A stretch of DNA of 58,902 nt from Jaenimonas drosophilae (lineage: Eukaryota; Euglenozoa; Kinetoplastea; Trypanosomatida; Trypanosomatidae). Below, piece by piece: positions 20,303-31,481 of the stretch. The notes below the pieces were generated by a model, which was given only the letters and a program-made list of their open reading frames with translations, was not told the DNA's origin and did no database searches. Where the stretch lies: the NCBI GenBank assembly GCA_030849065.1, contig JASAON010001582.1:1-58902 (forward strand), read 5' to 3'. Positions within the stretch are counted from its first letter, which is position 1. Every line of letters starts with the position of its first letter. A program made the translations under genes and the position numbers.

Positions 20303-23300
20303 ATGTTTCCAGCAACTCTTGGTGCGAAGCGCACCTCCTCCGCGCGAGATGATGATAATGACGATGATCGTGGCTCCCCACGTGCTCCTTATGGGCGTAC
20401 AACGGCTGAGCCTGTTGAGCACGCATCCATGATTCTGCCATCACTGACGCGACGTTTGTGCTCCCCCAACACCACCAACGTTGGCGGTGATGCACGTCGG
20501 TCAAAGAGCCCCGTGGATATTCTTCCAGCCGTGGCGGAGAGCACAAGCGCCGCCATTCACCCATCCCAATCTGGTGAGGTTGGCCAACATAATCTCGATG
20601 ATCTACGTACGCCATCGCGGCAGAGTGGCGTATCGATGAACGCAGTGCCATCAGCTGCGCTTCCCAACACGAAGGAGAGCTCCGCGGAGATGTACGGCGA
20701 CGGTGTACGTACATCATCATCGTTGGCACATCTTGGGACACGTGGAGCGAGCGCCGGAGCAGATTCACGCCGATCCAACGCCATGGCACTTCCGCCCGCC
20801 GTGGCGAACACTTGCGATGATGATGATGATGCTCTCCGTCGCAGCGGTGTTGGTCTTCCCTCAACGCAGTACGCACCTGCCACTCCCCAAGAACCACGTG
20901 TGAAGCCAACATCTGCTCGACTTGGCCAACTTGGTGGTGATGATCATCAACCACAACCACAAACATTTCCTACTCCGCACACAGACTGCACCTCACCAGC
21001 TTCTGCACCCACAGACACCCTGACCTCACCACATGCCACAACAAACTTGGCCAACACCAACACCAACACACGTGCACAACCACTTCACTGCTCCGCCAAT
21101 GACTCCTTCCCTCCAGTGTCGGAGTACTCCGCAAGTACATCTCTAAACAACTACTACTCACGCCTGATGCCATCTGCAAGTCCGCAGGGTGTACAACACG
21201 TACACGTGGATCATGCACATGATGATGTGCTCGCTGATGTTGTTGGCGAGGGCTCCATCACACGCCTTCCCACTCCGCCGCCCATGATCGATGCCACGGA
21301 GGATTCCAACGCATCGCCCATCATCAAGATTGCCCCGCGACGATACACCTCCAAGCCCATCTCCACGGCGAGTGAAGGGGCTGACAACACAAGCGTCATG
21401 TACGTCAATCTTGTGCCAGACGGAGAGCAGGCTGGGCTACAACCACACGCACAGGATGCATCAGTACCTGTGGATGATGCTGGCATTCCCGACAACAACA
21501 ACACCAACACCAACGTACTCGATGATGCTGATGCGCCAATCCCAGCTCATGATGATGCCGCGCGCACTAACCCAGCAGCACCCGCACCCCTGCATGAAAC
21601 GGGAGAATCCTTTCCTCCTGTTTCTGATTGCACGCAGAGTGCATCACGCATCAACAACAACAACAACAACTACTTCTCCACCCTCGTTCCTTCCGCGCAG
21701 TACGCCTCACGCCAACAACAGCAAGCACAACCACGCGATGATGTGCTGGTCGCTGGCTCCCAGACACAACTTCCATCCAAGGAAGATGATGTGGCAAATG
21801 CGGTGCTTCACATTCCTTCATCATCATCGGTTCAAAATCTTCATCGTGAGCATGATCTGAATGATGCGCTGAGACGTCCACGTCGTGATTCATCCATGCC
21901 AGCAGCAGAGGGTGCTGAGCATGATGGCACCTCCATGATTCACTTCAGCAACTCCGTTGCCACCAACATCTCTCATCCGCTGCCGAACATCGCATCGGTG
22001 TCCGCCATCTCTGCCATCATTCGTGAAGGGGAGGAGGCACGTACCAAGAACATCGCCAACAACCGCAACAACAACAACAACAACAACATCAACGCCAACA
22101 ACAATCATGGAGCAGATGTGGTGGATGCTGGTGTTCTTGGACCTCTTCAAGGGACGGATTCATTTCCGCAGGTTTCCGAGTTTACGCAGAGTGCATCGCA
22201 CAACTACTACTCACGTCTCATGCCATCTGCCACACCACACACCTTTGGTGTAGGTGCACCATGTTTGGCCAACACGGATGAGGTGCAGTGCTCAGACACA
22301 CAACTACCACTGCATGACGGCACCGACAGGCCAACACAGGATGATCGCGAAGGTGTGGCAGACGATCAGGTACATATCGTGTACTCTGGATCACGAGATT
22401 ATGCCGATCACTTTGACCACTTGCGGCATGAGCTCTCCGCCCTCGATGCAGAGAAGCAGAGTGCGTCATCATCTCAACAAGCCATGCCCGTCCAGATCTC
22501 CGCCGACTCTGCAGCCATTCGTGATGCTCTGGCACAACACAAACGCAACACCACCAACATGAACCATGTTGGTGGTGTTGATGGTGGTGGTATGCCACTC
22601 CATGACAGTGATTCCTTCCCTCCCTTGTCAGAGTACTCAGCGAGTATGTCTCAGGGCAAGTACTACTACTCACACTTGGTGCCATCTGCAGCCCCACATC
22701 ATCTTCAGCCGCAACATGATGTTGCGGAGTCGGTGAATGCGGATGTGAGCACAAACACAACGCCACAATCCAAGGCCATGATGCAGCCATCCTCGGTTGA
22801 TGCCAACAACATCACTTCTTCCATGTGCAAGGAGAGCTGTGCATGCTCACTCACTGCCGGAGCAGGAAGAGATGATGGTGTTGATGCATCATCACACCAA
22901 CTCAGCGATGATCATCATCCCAGCCATGTTGCGGCAAGTGGCAGATTTTCGGTGGATCCATCGACGGAGTTGGTGGCGGCATCGACGGAAGATGGTGGCT
23001 CGCTCGCCGTATCCAATCGTGCATCGCCACGTGCGCAACAAAACAGCACGCACGATCGTGTTGGGAAAGACGGTGATGATCATGATGAAGATTATGATCT
23101 TGTGGGTGTTGATGGGCATGGAGAGAATGATAATCCTCTGGCACAGACAACACAACACAAGACCACCACAGATGGTCAGGTGGTACCTCGTGGAGATGCG
23201 CCTCTCTCACCAGACGGAACTGAATCCACGGGCATCTACTCCACGCGAGGTCCATCCACGAACGGATCGGAGCATGCGAGTGAAACTAAAGACGAAGGGT

Positions 23301-24652
23301 CGTCACGAGGCCACAAACACCGCCGCCATCATCATCGTCAGGCTCAGCAACAACAACAACATCCATCTACGGCGGACTCAACTGGTGCAGCTGCAGATCC
23401 AACCAACACCAACATCAACGCCTCAGGTACGGAAGCAGCACAAACAACGGTGAGTGTGCCGCCAACACGGATGAGTCGCGTGTTGCTGCCCGCCGTGGAA
23501 ACATTGAAGGATGATGATGAGGATGAGGATGAGGATGAGGATGTAGATGCCTCTGACTCATCCTCCATGAAGGGTCGTGCTCCAGGCCATACCACATCAT
23601 CCAAGAAGAAGCAGTCTGCCAAGAACACTCGTACTCGTGATGCCGCCACCTTCACCAAAGATGATAATATTGATGTAGATGCCTCTGACTCATCCTCCAC
23701 GAAGGGCCGCGAAGGATCCAACACAACATCATCATCCAAGAAGAAGAAGAATGCTAAGCACACTCGTACTCGTGATGCCACCACAACAACCGAAGATGAT
23801 GAGGTACGTCTGGCGTGCATGGACACACCTCCCATCAAGGGCAGCACCACCTCACCCGAGGGTGGCGACGATGCACGCAAACGCCGCACCCGCGCACAAC
23901 TAAACGAGCCGAAGAAACCTGCGAAACCGCGCGACGCCACCACACGTGGTCGTGGACGCAAACACGCACACAAGGCCAAATCTGGCGTACGAAGCTCATC
24001 CGCCTCAGATGATGACGATGATGATGAAAATGTTGGTGCACGTCGCAAGGCTGGAGAGAAGAGCACCACACCTCATCAACGCCGACCACAATCACCCAAT
24101 CGCTGGAAGCGGCGGATGAATTTTTCTTTTGATGAACGCATCGATGATGATCCCTACCGCATTCATCAGCGCCAAGACTCACCTCCACGTCCAGACGTGA
24201 AGCCGCCAATTCCTCCGCCTTCTGCGCCAAAACAAGATTGGCACCAACGTGAAACGGCCGCGATGCACAGACGCCCGATGACATTCAGCGTGGATGATCA
24301 CCCACAACCGCTCCATCTCCGACCCTATGAGCCGAGCAGCTCTGACGATGATGATGATGATGTGGATGGTGCTCAACGTTCCCCAACGAAGAAGCAACGT
24401 AAAGCTCGTGGCAAGAAGAAGAGCAAACATGGCCGACGCCATCGCCGTCGCGATGGTGGCAGGCACCTCCCAACCATTCACATCAACAGCGGCTTCAATG
24501 ATACCTCCTTGGCCTACTACTGGCCGTACCTCACGCCACAATCACGTGCCATTCTCATGAAGGATGCCTCGCTCACCAAGTCGGAGAAGCACATGTACTC
24601 GCGGCTCACCTCAACGGATCTCTTCCTCCTCAAGGAGATCCGTGCATGTTGA
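20303..24652 (+). CDS. gene D: low-complexity protein with four FPPVSEY-type modules, paralogue of gene C
   Basis: The protein has 1449 residues and starts at ATG 20303 (MFPATLGAKR). Its four modules are more diverged from one another than those of gene C. Their FPPVSEY-type boxes lie at residues about 267 (SFPPVSEYSAST), 434 (SFPPVSDCTQSAS), 617 (SFPQVSEFTQSAS) and 768 (SFPPLSEYSASMS). Associated boxes are DYADHFDHLRHELSAL near residue 700, ISADSAAIRDAL and VSAISAIIREGEEA. Residues about 1070-1170 have an acidic stretch and a 44-residue duplication with DASDSSSxKGR followed by a Lys-rich part. Residues about 1268-1335 hold WKRRMNFSFDERI, DPYRIHQR, PPRPDVKPPIPPP and RPMTFSVDDHP. The C-terminus has LAYYWPYLTPQSRAILM and ends LLKEIRAC. 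Order and wording match gene C throughout. Asn runs separate modules. No signal peptide or membrane segment is seen. Function is unknown. Confidence 0.87.
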   Translation: MFPATLGAKRTSSARDDDNDDDRGSPRAPYGRTTAEPVEHASMILPSLTRRLCSPNTTNVGGDARRSKSPVDILPAVAESTSAAIHPSQSGEVGQHNLDDLRTPSRQSGVSMNAVPSAALPNTKESSAEMYGDGVRTSSSLAHLGTRGASAGADSRRSNAMALPPAVANTCDDDDDALRRSGVGLPSTQYAPATPQEPRVKPTSARLGQLGGDDHQPQPQTFPTPHTDCTSPASAPTDTLTSPHATTNLANTNTNTRAQPLHCSANDSFPPVSEYSASTSLNNYYSRLMPSASPQGVQHVHVDHAHDDVLADVVGEGSITRLPTPPPMIDATEDSNASPIIKIAPRRYTSKPISTASEGADNTSVMYVNLVPDGEQAGLQPHAQDASVPVDDAGIPDNNNTNTNVLDDADAPIPAHDDAARTNPAAPAPLHETGESFPPVSDCTQSASRINNNNNNYFSTLVPSAQYASRQQQQAQPRDDVLVAGSQTQLPSKEDDVANAVLHIPSSSSVQNLHREHDLNDALRRPRRDSSMPAAEGAEHDGTSMIHFSNSVATNISHPLPNIASVSAISAIIREGEEARTKNIANNRNNNNNNNINANNNHGADVVDAGVLGPLQGTDSFPQVSEFTQSASHNYYSRLMPSATPHTFGVGAPCLANTDEVQCSDTQLPLHDGTDRPTQDDREGVADDQVHIVYSGSRDYADHFDHLRHELSALDAEKQSASSSQQAMPVQISADSAAIRDALAQHKRNTTNMNHVGGVDGGGMPLHDSDSFPPLSEYSASMSQGKYYYSHLVPSAAPHHLQPQHDVAESVNADVSTNTTPQSKAMMQPSSVDANNITSSMCKESCACSLTAGAGRDDGVDASSHQLSDDHHPSHVAASGRFSVDPSTELVAASTEDGGSLAVSNRASPRAQQNSTHDRVGKDGDDHDEDYDLVGVDGHGENDNPLAQTTQHKTTTDGQVVPRGDAPLSPDGTESTGIYSTRGPSTNGSEHASETKDEGSSRGHKHRRHHHRQAQQQQQHPSTADSTGAAADPTNTNINASGTEAAQTTVSVPPTRMSRVLLPAVETLKDDDEDEDEDEDVDASDSSSMKGRAPGHTTSSKKKQSAKNTRTRDAATFTKDDNIDVDASDSSSTKGREGSNTTSSSKKKKNAKHTRTRDATTTTEDDEVRLACMDTPPIKGSTTSPEGGDDARKRRTRAQLNEPKKPAKPRDATTRGRGRKHAHKAKSGVRSSSASDDDDDDENVGARRKAGEKSTTPHQRRPQSPNRWKRRMNFSFDERIDDDPYRIHQRQDSPPRPDVKPPIPPPSAPKQDWHQRETAAMHRRPMTFSVDDHPQPLHLRPYEPSSSDDDDDDVDGAQRSPTKKQRKARGKKKSKHGRRHRRRDGGRHLPTIHINSGFNDTSLAYYWPYLTPQSRAILMKDASLTKSEKHMYSRLTSTDLFLLKEIRAC
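21101..21241 (+). repeat. first FPPVSEY module of gene D, nearly identical to gene C
   Basis: Partner of 15142-15282; about 133 of 141 bases match by eye. The rest of the N-terminal halves of C and D cannot be aligned at DNA level in the same way, which suggests gene conversion. Confidence 0.8.
23540..23803 (+). repeat. 132-bp duplication in gene D
   Basis: The segment encoding DVDASDSSSMKGR starts at 23540 and its near copy DVDASDSSSTKGR starts at 23672. Each is followed by a Ser/Lys run and HTRTRDA or NTRTRDA. The acidic Ser cluster followed by basic residues resembles casein kinase 2 target sequence, which is inference only. Confidence 0.75.
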
Positions 24653-25267
24653 TGTATCTACGGTGAATGGGCACAAGAACAGCCAATTAACGTTGTTCGT
24701 TGTTGTTTTTTCGTGCCGCAACAGTGTTCTTTCTGTTTTTTTTTCCTTGGCTTCCATTTTTCATGATTGATGTGTGCATGTGTGTGTGTGTGATATATCT
24801 CATTATCTGTTGTGTTGGTGTAGGTCGTGAATCTATTATACACCGTTCATCCTACACAACCACACATGCCACACATCAATTCTTGTATTTTTGGTTTTGT
24901 TTTCGTTTCCATCTCCACATGATCATGATTGGCGTGGTGCATCACACTCACGAAGCTCACTTTTGCCCATGTGTTTTGTTGTGGTTGTGGTGCGTAGACG
25001 TACCACATCACGTACAACAGACAACTGACATGGCCATCATCCTTCACCTACATATCTTCTTCTCTCCCACTCACGTTTGGTCTAGCCGCAGCCCACATAC
25101 ACACGAAAGGACGAACGTACCAACATACTTAATCCTTCTGTGCTGCATTAAGTGATTGTATCGACGAGAGCAACAGAACGGTTTTGCTTCGTGCGGCACA
25201 CATCATCAACATCATCATCATCTCGCGCATGGATAAGCATAGGCGAGTGGAGTAGCTTCAGCGGTGC
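24653..25267 (+). other. spacer between genes D and E
   Basis: T-rich tracts lie at about 24697-24760, with a short GT run near 24780 and a T/C tract at 25053-25091. One mini upstream ORF (ATG 25229 to TAG 25255, eight codons) lies just before gene E. No gene is seen. Confidence 0.6.
25053..25091 (+). promoter_or_regulatory. candidate spliced-leader acceptor for gene E
   Basis: The tract ATATCTTCTTCTCTCCCACT is followed by TCTAGCCGCAG, with AGs at 25084-25085 and 25090-25091. The resulting leader would contain the eight-codon upstream ORF at 25229-25255, unless an AG at 25260-25261 is used. Confidence 0.5.
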
Positions 25268-25419
25268 ATGGTGAAGAAGAAGAAGGTACAACGGCCTCGC
25301 GCCAATGCCCATCAACCACCACCACCACCAACAACGAAAACCTCCACGATCCAACGCAACACCCACAACAAGGGCCTAGACACACCAACCTCATCACCAA
25401 CGCATTACGATGAGATGGC

Positions 25420-25456
<37 letters not shown>

Positions 25457-28400
25457 GAAGATGCGTCATCACCTCACAAGAACATTCGCAGTGAAAGTGT
25501 TGTCCTGCCAACCTTTCCCGTGGATGGCGGTGCCACAGACCTCGCCGACACACGCCGCCTCAACACACCGGAGCTGATTGATCTTCTCCCTGCACATCAT
25601 CACCATGAGCACCTCACCCTCACTGCACGATCACAAGGAGCACACAAGGATGTGGATCCTCTCGTGGCATCTACGCAGCTCGTTCTTGGCGATGAGGAGC
25701 TTCACTATCTCGGCCATCATCCCACACGCAGCAAAACAACATACCCGAGCACTACAACCTCACCAAGTAGAGGTGGTCGCGCCAACAACAACGCCTCACG
25801 ACGTGGAGCAGGAGGACGTGGTGTCACCACCACACATCCCGTCATTTCGGTTTATCCAATGCATCCGTTGGAGGAGGTGCTCTCACGCAGCGTTGCTGGC
25901 GGGAGTACCTCGGTGAGCCCATCCGCGCAGAGCCGGCGTACGAGCATCTTATCCAGCTCCACCCCATCCGCCACACTAGATTCGCCGGATGGTATGCAGA
26001 AGCAGCTGCAACAACAACATCATCATCACAATGATGGCGTGCCTAGGCAACAAGCATGGCGTGGTGGTCCACCTCCGCTCACTCAGCCCGACAAGGGTGT
26101 AAACGATGCACCGCAACGTACGTCAGCTGATCTTCTTCGCCCTGAGCTCGTGGAGGAGCTCCAACGGTTGTACGGCAGTGCCCCACAGCTCGATGCAACG
26201 GCCTACCCCGTCTCTGGCCAACGCTCCAATGACGGTGGCGTGCCACGACGTGTGGGTGGAGATGAGGTGATTCATGATCCCATCTCCGCACGTACCACAC
26301 CATCTCTTGGCAACGTACGTCAGGATTCATTCCCACTTGTTGATGCTCACACACACACGTCACCAAGTTTCGGTGCATCGCCAGCTCTCTCTCCGCTCAT
26401 CTCCGCTCGAGGGGATTCCTTCTTCCCTGGCCAGCTCACTACGCCCAATCCTGCCAACGCCAACCACTCGTCAAGCTCATCACCAACAACAACAACCAAC
26501 AACTCCAGCCATCCACGACGTCGAAGCAGAAGCAGAGGTTCCACGTCGTGGGGCCACTCCGCCTCCACATCTTCGCGCCCGATTGATCTCCATGATGTGC
26601 TCAATCGTCATGATCAGTTGGTGAATGCAGATGCAGCCAAGCGTCAGAAGAAGAAGGAAGAAGCACAACGTGCTACGGAACGGAAGCGTTCTGCCAGTAT
26701 CGTTGCCAAGGATGAAGATGGTCTAAAACATCCATCATCATCATCACGACGTGGTTCATTGGCATCGGTGAGTGCAGATGTTGATGAAGGAAGGAGCTCA
26801 CGTGCAGCCAAGGCACATCCATCACACTCCACCACCTCCATGCATGGATCAGCAACAACAACACCACGACGTACGTCTGTTGTACGACGTGCGAGTGCGC
26901 CAAAGGTACCTCCACTGAGTCCGACCTCTGTGGATCAGCCACATGATGCATCTACACCACAAGCTACTAGTACCAAGAAGGCCATGAAGGCCAGAACACC
27001 ATCAACGTCGCCACGCCATACCTCCATGTCCTCGGTACCAACACGTTTAGAAGATGTGCTCAATCGCCATGATCAGTTGGTGAATGCAGATGCAGCCAAG
27101 CGTCAGAAGGAGAAGGAAGAAGCACAACGTGCAACAGAACGGAAGCGTTCTGCCAGTATCGTTGCCAAGGATGAAGATGGTCTAAAACATCCATCATCAT
27201 CATCACGACGTGGTTCATTGGCATCGGTGAGTGCAGATGTTGATGAAGGAAGGAGCTCACGTGCAGCCAAGGCACATCCATCACACTCCACCACCTCCAT
27301 GCATGGATCAGCAACAACAACACCACGACGTACGTCTGTTGTACGACGTGTGAGTGCGCCAAAGGTACCTCCACTGAGTCCGACCTCTGTGGATCAGCCA
27401 CATGATGCATCTACACCACAAGCTACTAGTACCAAGAAGGCCACGAAGGCCAGAACACCATCAACATCACCACGGCATACCTCCATGTCCTCTGTACCAA
27501 CACGTTTAGAAGATGTGCTCAATCGTCATGATCAGTTGGTGAATGCAGATGCAGCCAAGCGTAAGAAGGAGAAAGAAGAAGCACAACGTGCAACGGAACG
27601 GAAACGTGTTGCGGCCACACCAACCAGAGTTGTGGATCCAGGCAGCTCCCCACATGTTGTTTCATCCCACAGTGAATGTAGTACAAGCCCACGCATCAGC
27701 CGTGCATCGCCATCGTCACTGCGCCAACACAGCCCATCGTCCTCCTCCCGCGCCAACTCCGCACGTTCGCGTACCGATGTTGATGATGCATCATCACCGC
27801 ACGCACACACTGACCAGTTGGAGAGCTGCAACAGCTTTGATTCATCAGAGGCCAAACAACGCCGCCACGCCGCCAGCACGCAGCACATTGATCCACCAAC
27901 ACCACGCACAAGTCCTCGTGTGGCATCTACGGAGGCAAGTGATGAGCATGAGCAACACTCATCACCACCAATGACGTCTTCGCATGCTGTTGTAGTACCT
28001 CAGGAAGATGCTGCGCGCCACCCTACAGAGGATGTACTGAAACATGATGTGGATGCAGCGGAACCAGCGATACACAATCGTTTTATCCATGATCCATCAT
28101 CACCGCCAGCACGCCGTCTCTCCAGCACGGATGGATCGCCAGATCTGAAACACACCATCAACGCTTTTGACGCAACACAACCGTTTGCGGCACCACGAAG
28201 ACCATCATCACCAAAACCACCACCATCCACAGCACGACGGCCAACCCCAACAACAACAACAACAAAATCATCATCATTATCATCATCTACACGCCCAGCG
28301 AGCTCTGGTACCCATCACAGCACCACACCACCCATCTTTGGTACGTCAAGGCCCTCGTCCGAACACACATCATCGAGCACCAACAACAACAACAACACAC

Positions 28401-31400
28401 GGGCAACATCATCATCATCAACATCATCATCATCGAAGCTCTCTCGCACCGCAGACCGCCCACTTACGCTACTCTCGCCACCTCCCGTGGTTGCGAAGGT
28501 TGTTGCCACTCCACGTGTGGTATGGAAGGATCAGAGTACATCAACGAGCGCAACAACATCTGCTCGACGAATGCACGCACCTCCATCACATGAAGGACGG
28601 CCATCGAGTGCATCTCTATCATCGGTGTTGTGGTTGTCTCGCAAACCTCAACCCGTCGCACATCAAGATCCATCATCATCTTCATCATCATCGAAAACAA
28701 CAACAACAACAACAACATCATCATCATCATCATCTGGCAGCCGTCGAAGTAGTTCCACGCGTACATCCACACGCAGCCCACTCACTCCGCTGCCGCCTAT
28801 CCTTCGTGCCTCCTCCATGGAGGTGCCACGTCTTGTTGCATCGTCCTACGCCAGCGTGCATCTCCCACACATCAACGAGAAGCGTTCCTCCAGCACACAC
28901 ACACCAAAGACCTCCACATCGCTGCCCATTCTCGATAACGATGCAGCACAGCGTGCATCATCATCATCATCATCATTGCGCAGCATACTTCCTGCGGTGT
29001 TGCGGGCAAGCTCCACAGTTAAGCCACATTCGCCAACCATCACGCCTGATAGTACTCACACGATGTATGTACGTGATCCATCTCCCACCACGCAACACAA
29101 CACCTCCTCATCGCGTACCTCTACCGATGTGCCCGTACACGGTAGCACAACATCCAATCATGATGATGATGATGATCGCGTAGACCCACTGCATGACGAA
29201 TCTGGTACTACTCACGATGTGGTGGATGATCAGCATGACGCACCATCATCACATACATCCAACACGGATGCACGCTTCACCGTGGAAGATTCTGCTACGG
29301 CCGAGCACCACTCCTCCCCGCGCTACACCAACTCTGCGGAGCTCAACCACAGCAGCATTGCATCATCATCATCATCATCATCATCCTCACGTCCAGCCAA
29401 CAACAGCAGCAATGATGTGGTGTTTCTACATGCACCACCTCCCATCATCACAGATGATGTACCCGCATCTTCAACACCACCACCTCCACCACCATCCTCT
29501 GCGCACTCGCAACGCAATGATCATCGGCGTGTCAGTTTCGCCCATGATCTCACGCAATCTGCTTCACGTGATGCACGCAACACCACGCCGCCACCTCAGA
29601 CTCTCACTGACGCACCAACATCATCAACGCCACACACTTCAAATGTTGTTGATGACGATGATCATGATCATCCTCCTCCAACAACCTCATCTACACAAGG
29701 TGATGTGCATGCATCAACGAGCATCGTTTTGGATGATGATGTGGCACAACAACATCATCATGATGTTGATGGTTATGCAGCTCCACTACGAAACAGCGGC
29801 ATTGATGCGCACTGTGGTGCAGAAGCCACAGACGGAGAAACACATGGAACCATTGACGTACCTCCACCAACCGAGGCACTTGCGCCATCTCAACAACACT
29901 CGTCATCATCATCATCACCATCAACATCTGTGGCAACAGATCGTGATGATGATGCACCAACAGAACACGTTGAAGATGTTAAGCCTATTCCTGTGTGTAG
30001 TGAAGCATTCCCATCAACCTTCTCTTCGGACTACAATTCCGCCAATCGTGGAGATGATGCTGATGCTGATGTTGGTGTTGATGATGCCCATGACAACTTC
30101 TTGGTGAATCCTGCCACTGTACCAACAACAACAACAACACATGATGATGAAGCAGCTCCCACACAACACAACAACCATCAACAGGCACCAGACATGTACA
30201 GTGACGATTTTGCATCATCCATCTCATCCACAGACATACCGCACGTACATAAAGATGATGGCAGGAGCTCACTACATCGCAACAGCCACAATGTACGTGA
30301 TGATGATGTACCCCATGATGGCGAAGATGTGTTGGATGCACAAGATCATCCGCAGACGGTACATGCTCTTACGCCACCACCACTCTACGCATCTTCTGAA
30401 TGCTCTGCTCGCTCAGCCCACAACAGCATCAAGAGGTCAACGTCTACGAACCCCAACAACAACCGTGGTCGTGATGATCGTGATGACGTTGCATCATCCA
30501 TCTCATCCACAGACATACCACACGTACATCAAGATGATGGGCATGCCTCACTACACAGAAGTTATGGTCTGTTGGGTGGGGATGCTGTTGCATCACCAAC
30601 AATGGCAGAGGATCATCATCATCCACAAGATGAACCTCACACAACCGAGGCACTTACGCCATCTCAACAACATTCATCATCATCATCACCATCATCATCT
30701 GTGGCCACAGATCATGATGATGATGCACCAACAGAACACGTTGAAGATGTTAAGCCTATTCCTGTGTGTAGTGAAGCATTCCCATCAACCTTCTCTTCGG
30801 ACTACACCTCCGCCAATCGTGGAGATGATGCTGATGTTGGTGTTGATGATGCCCATGACAACTTCTTGGTGAATCCTGCCACTGTACCAACAACAACAAC
30901 AACACATGATGATGAAGCAGCTCCCACACAACACAACAACCATCAACAGGCACCAGATATGTACAGTGACGATTTTGCATCATCCATCTCATCCACAGAC
31001 ATACCGCACGTACATAAAGATGATGGCAGGAGCTCACTACATCGCAACAGCCACAATGTACGTGATGATGATGTACCTCATGATGGCGAAGATGTGTTGG
31101 ATGCACAAGATCACCCGCAGACGGTACATGCTCTTACGCCACCACCACTCTACGCATCTTCTGAATGCTCTGCTCGCTCAGCCCACAACAGCATCCAGAG
31201 ATCAACGTCTACGAACCCCAACAACAACCGTGGTCGTGATGATGATGATGACGTTGCATCATCCATCTCATCCACAGACATCCCCAACAAGCATGTGGAT
31301 GATGGAAGCACCGTACTACGTCGTACAAGTGTGTGTGCAGGTGATGAGACCGCCATGGCCAACAAGACAAATGATGTTGTGCGTCATGATGTACCTACAG

Positions 31401-31450
31401 CAGAAACAGATCATGAGGCACCTCCATCTACTGCAGCTTCTGCGCCACGT

Positions 31451-31481
<31 letters not shown>

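Noticed and set aside
28167..30107. Long + strand ORFs in a second frame inside gene E (338 and 304 codons), and similar ones in genes F and G
   Set aside because: Triplet runs without TGA in that frame keep it open. The proteins are His/Met/Gln runs, and the main frame carries the conserved boxes.
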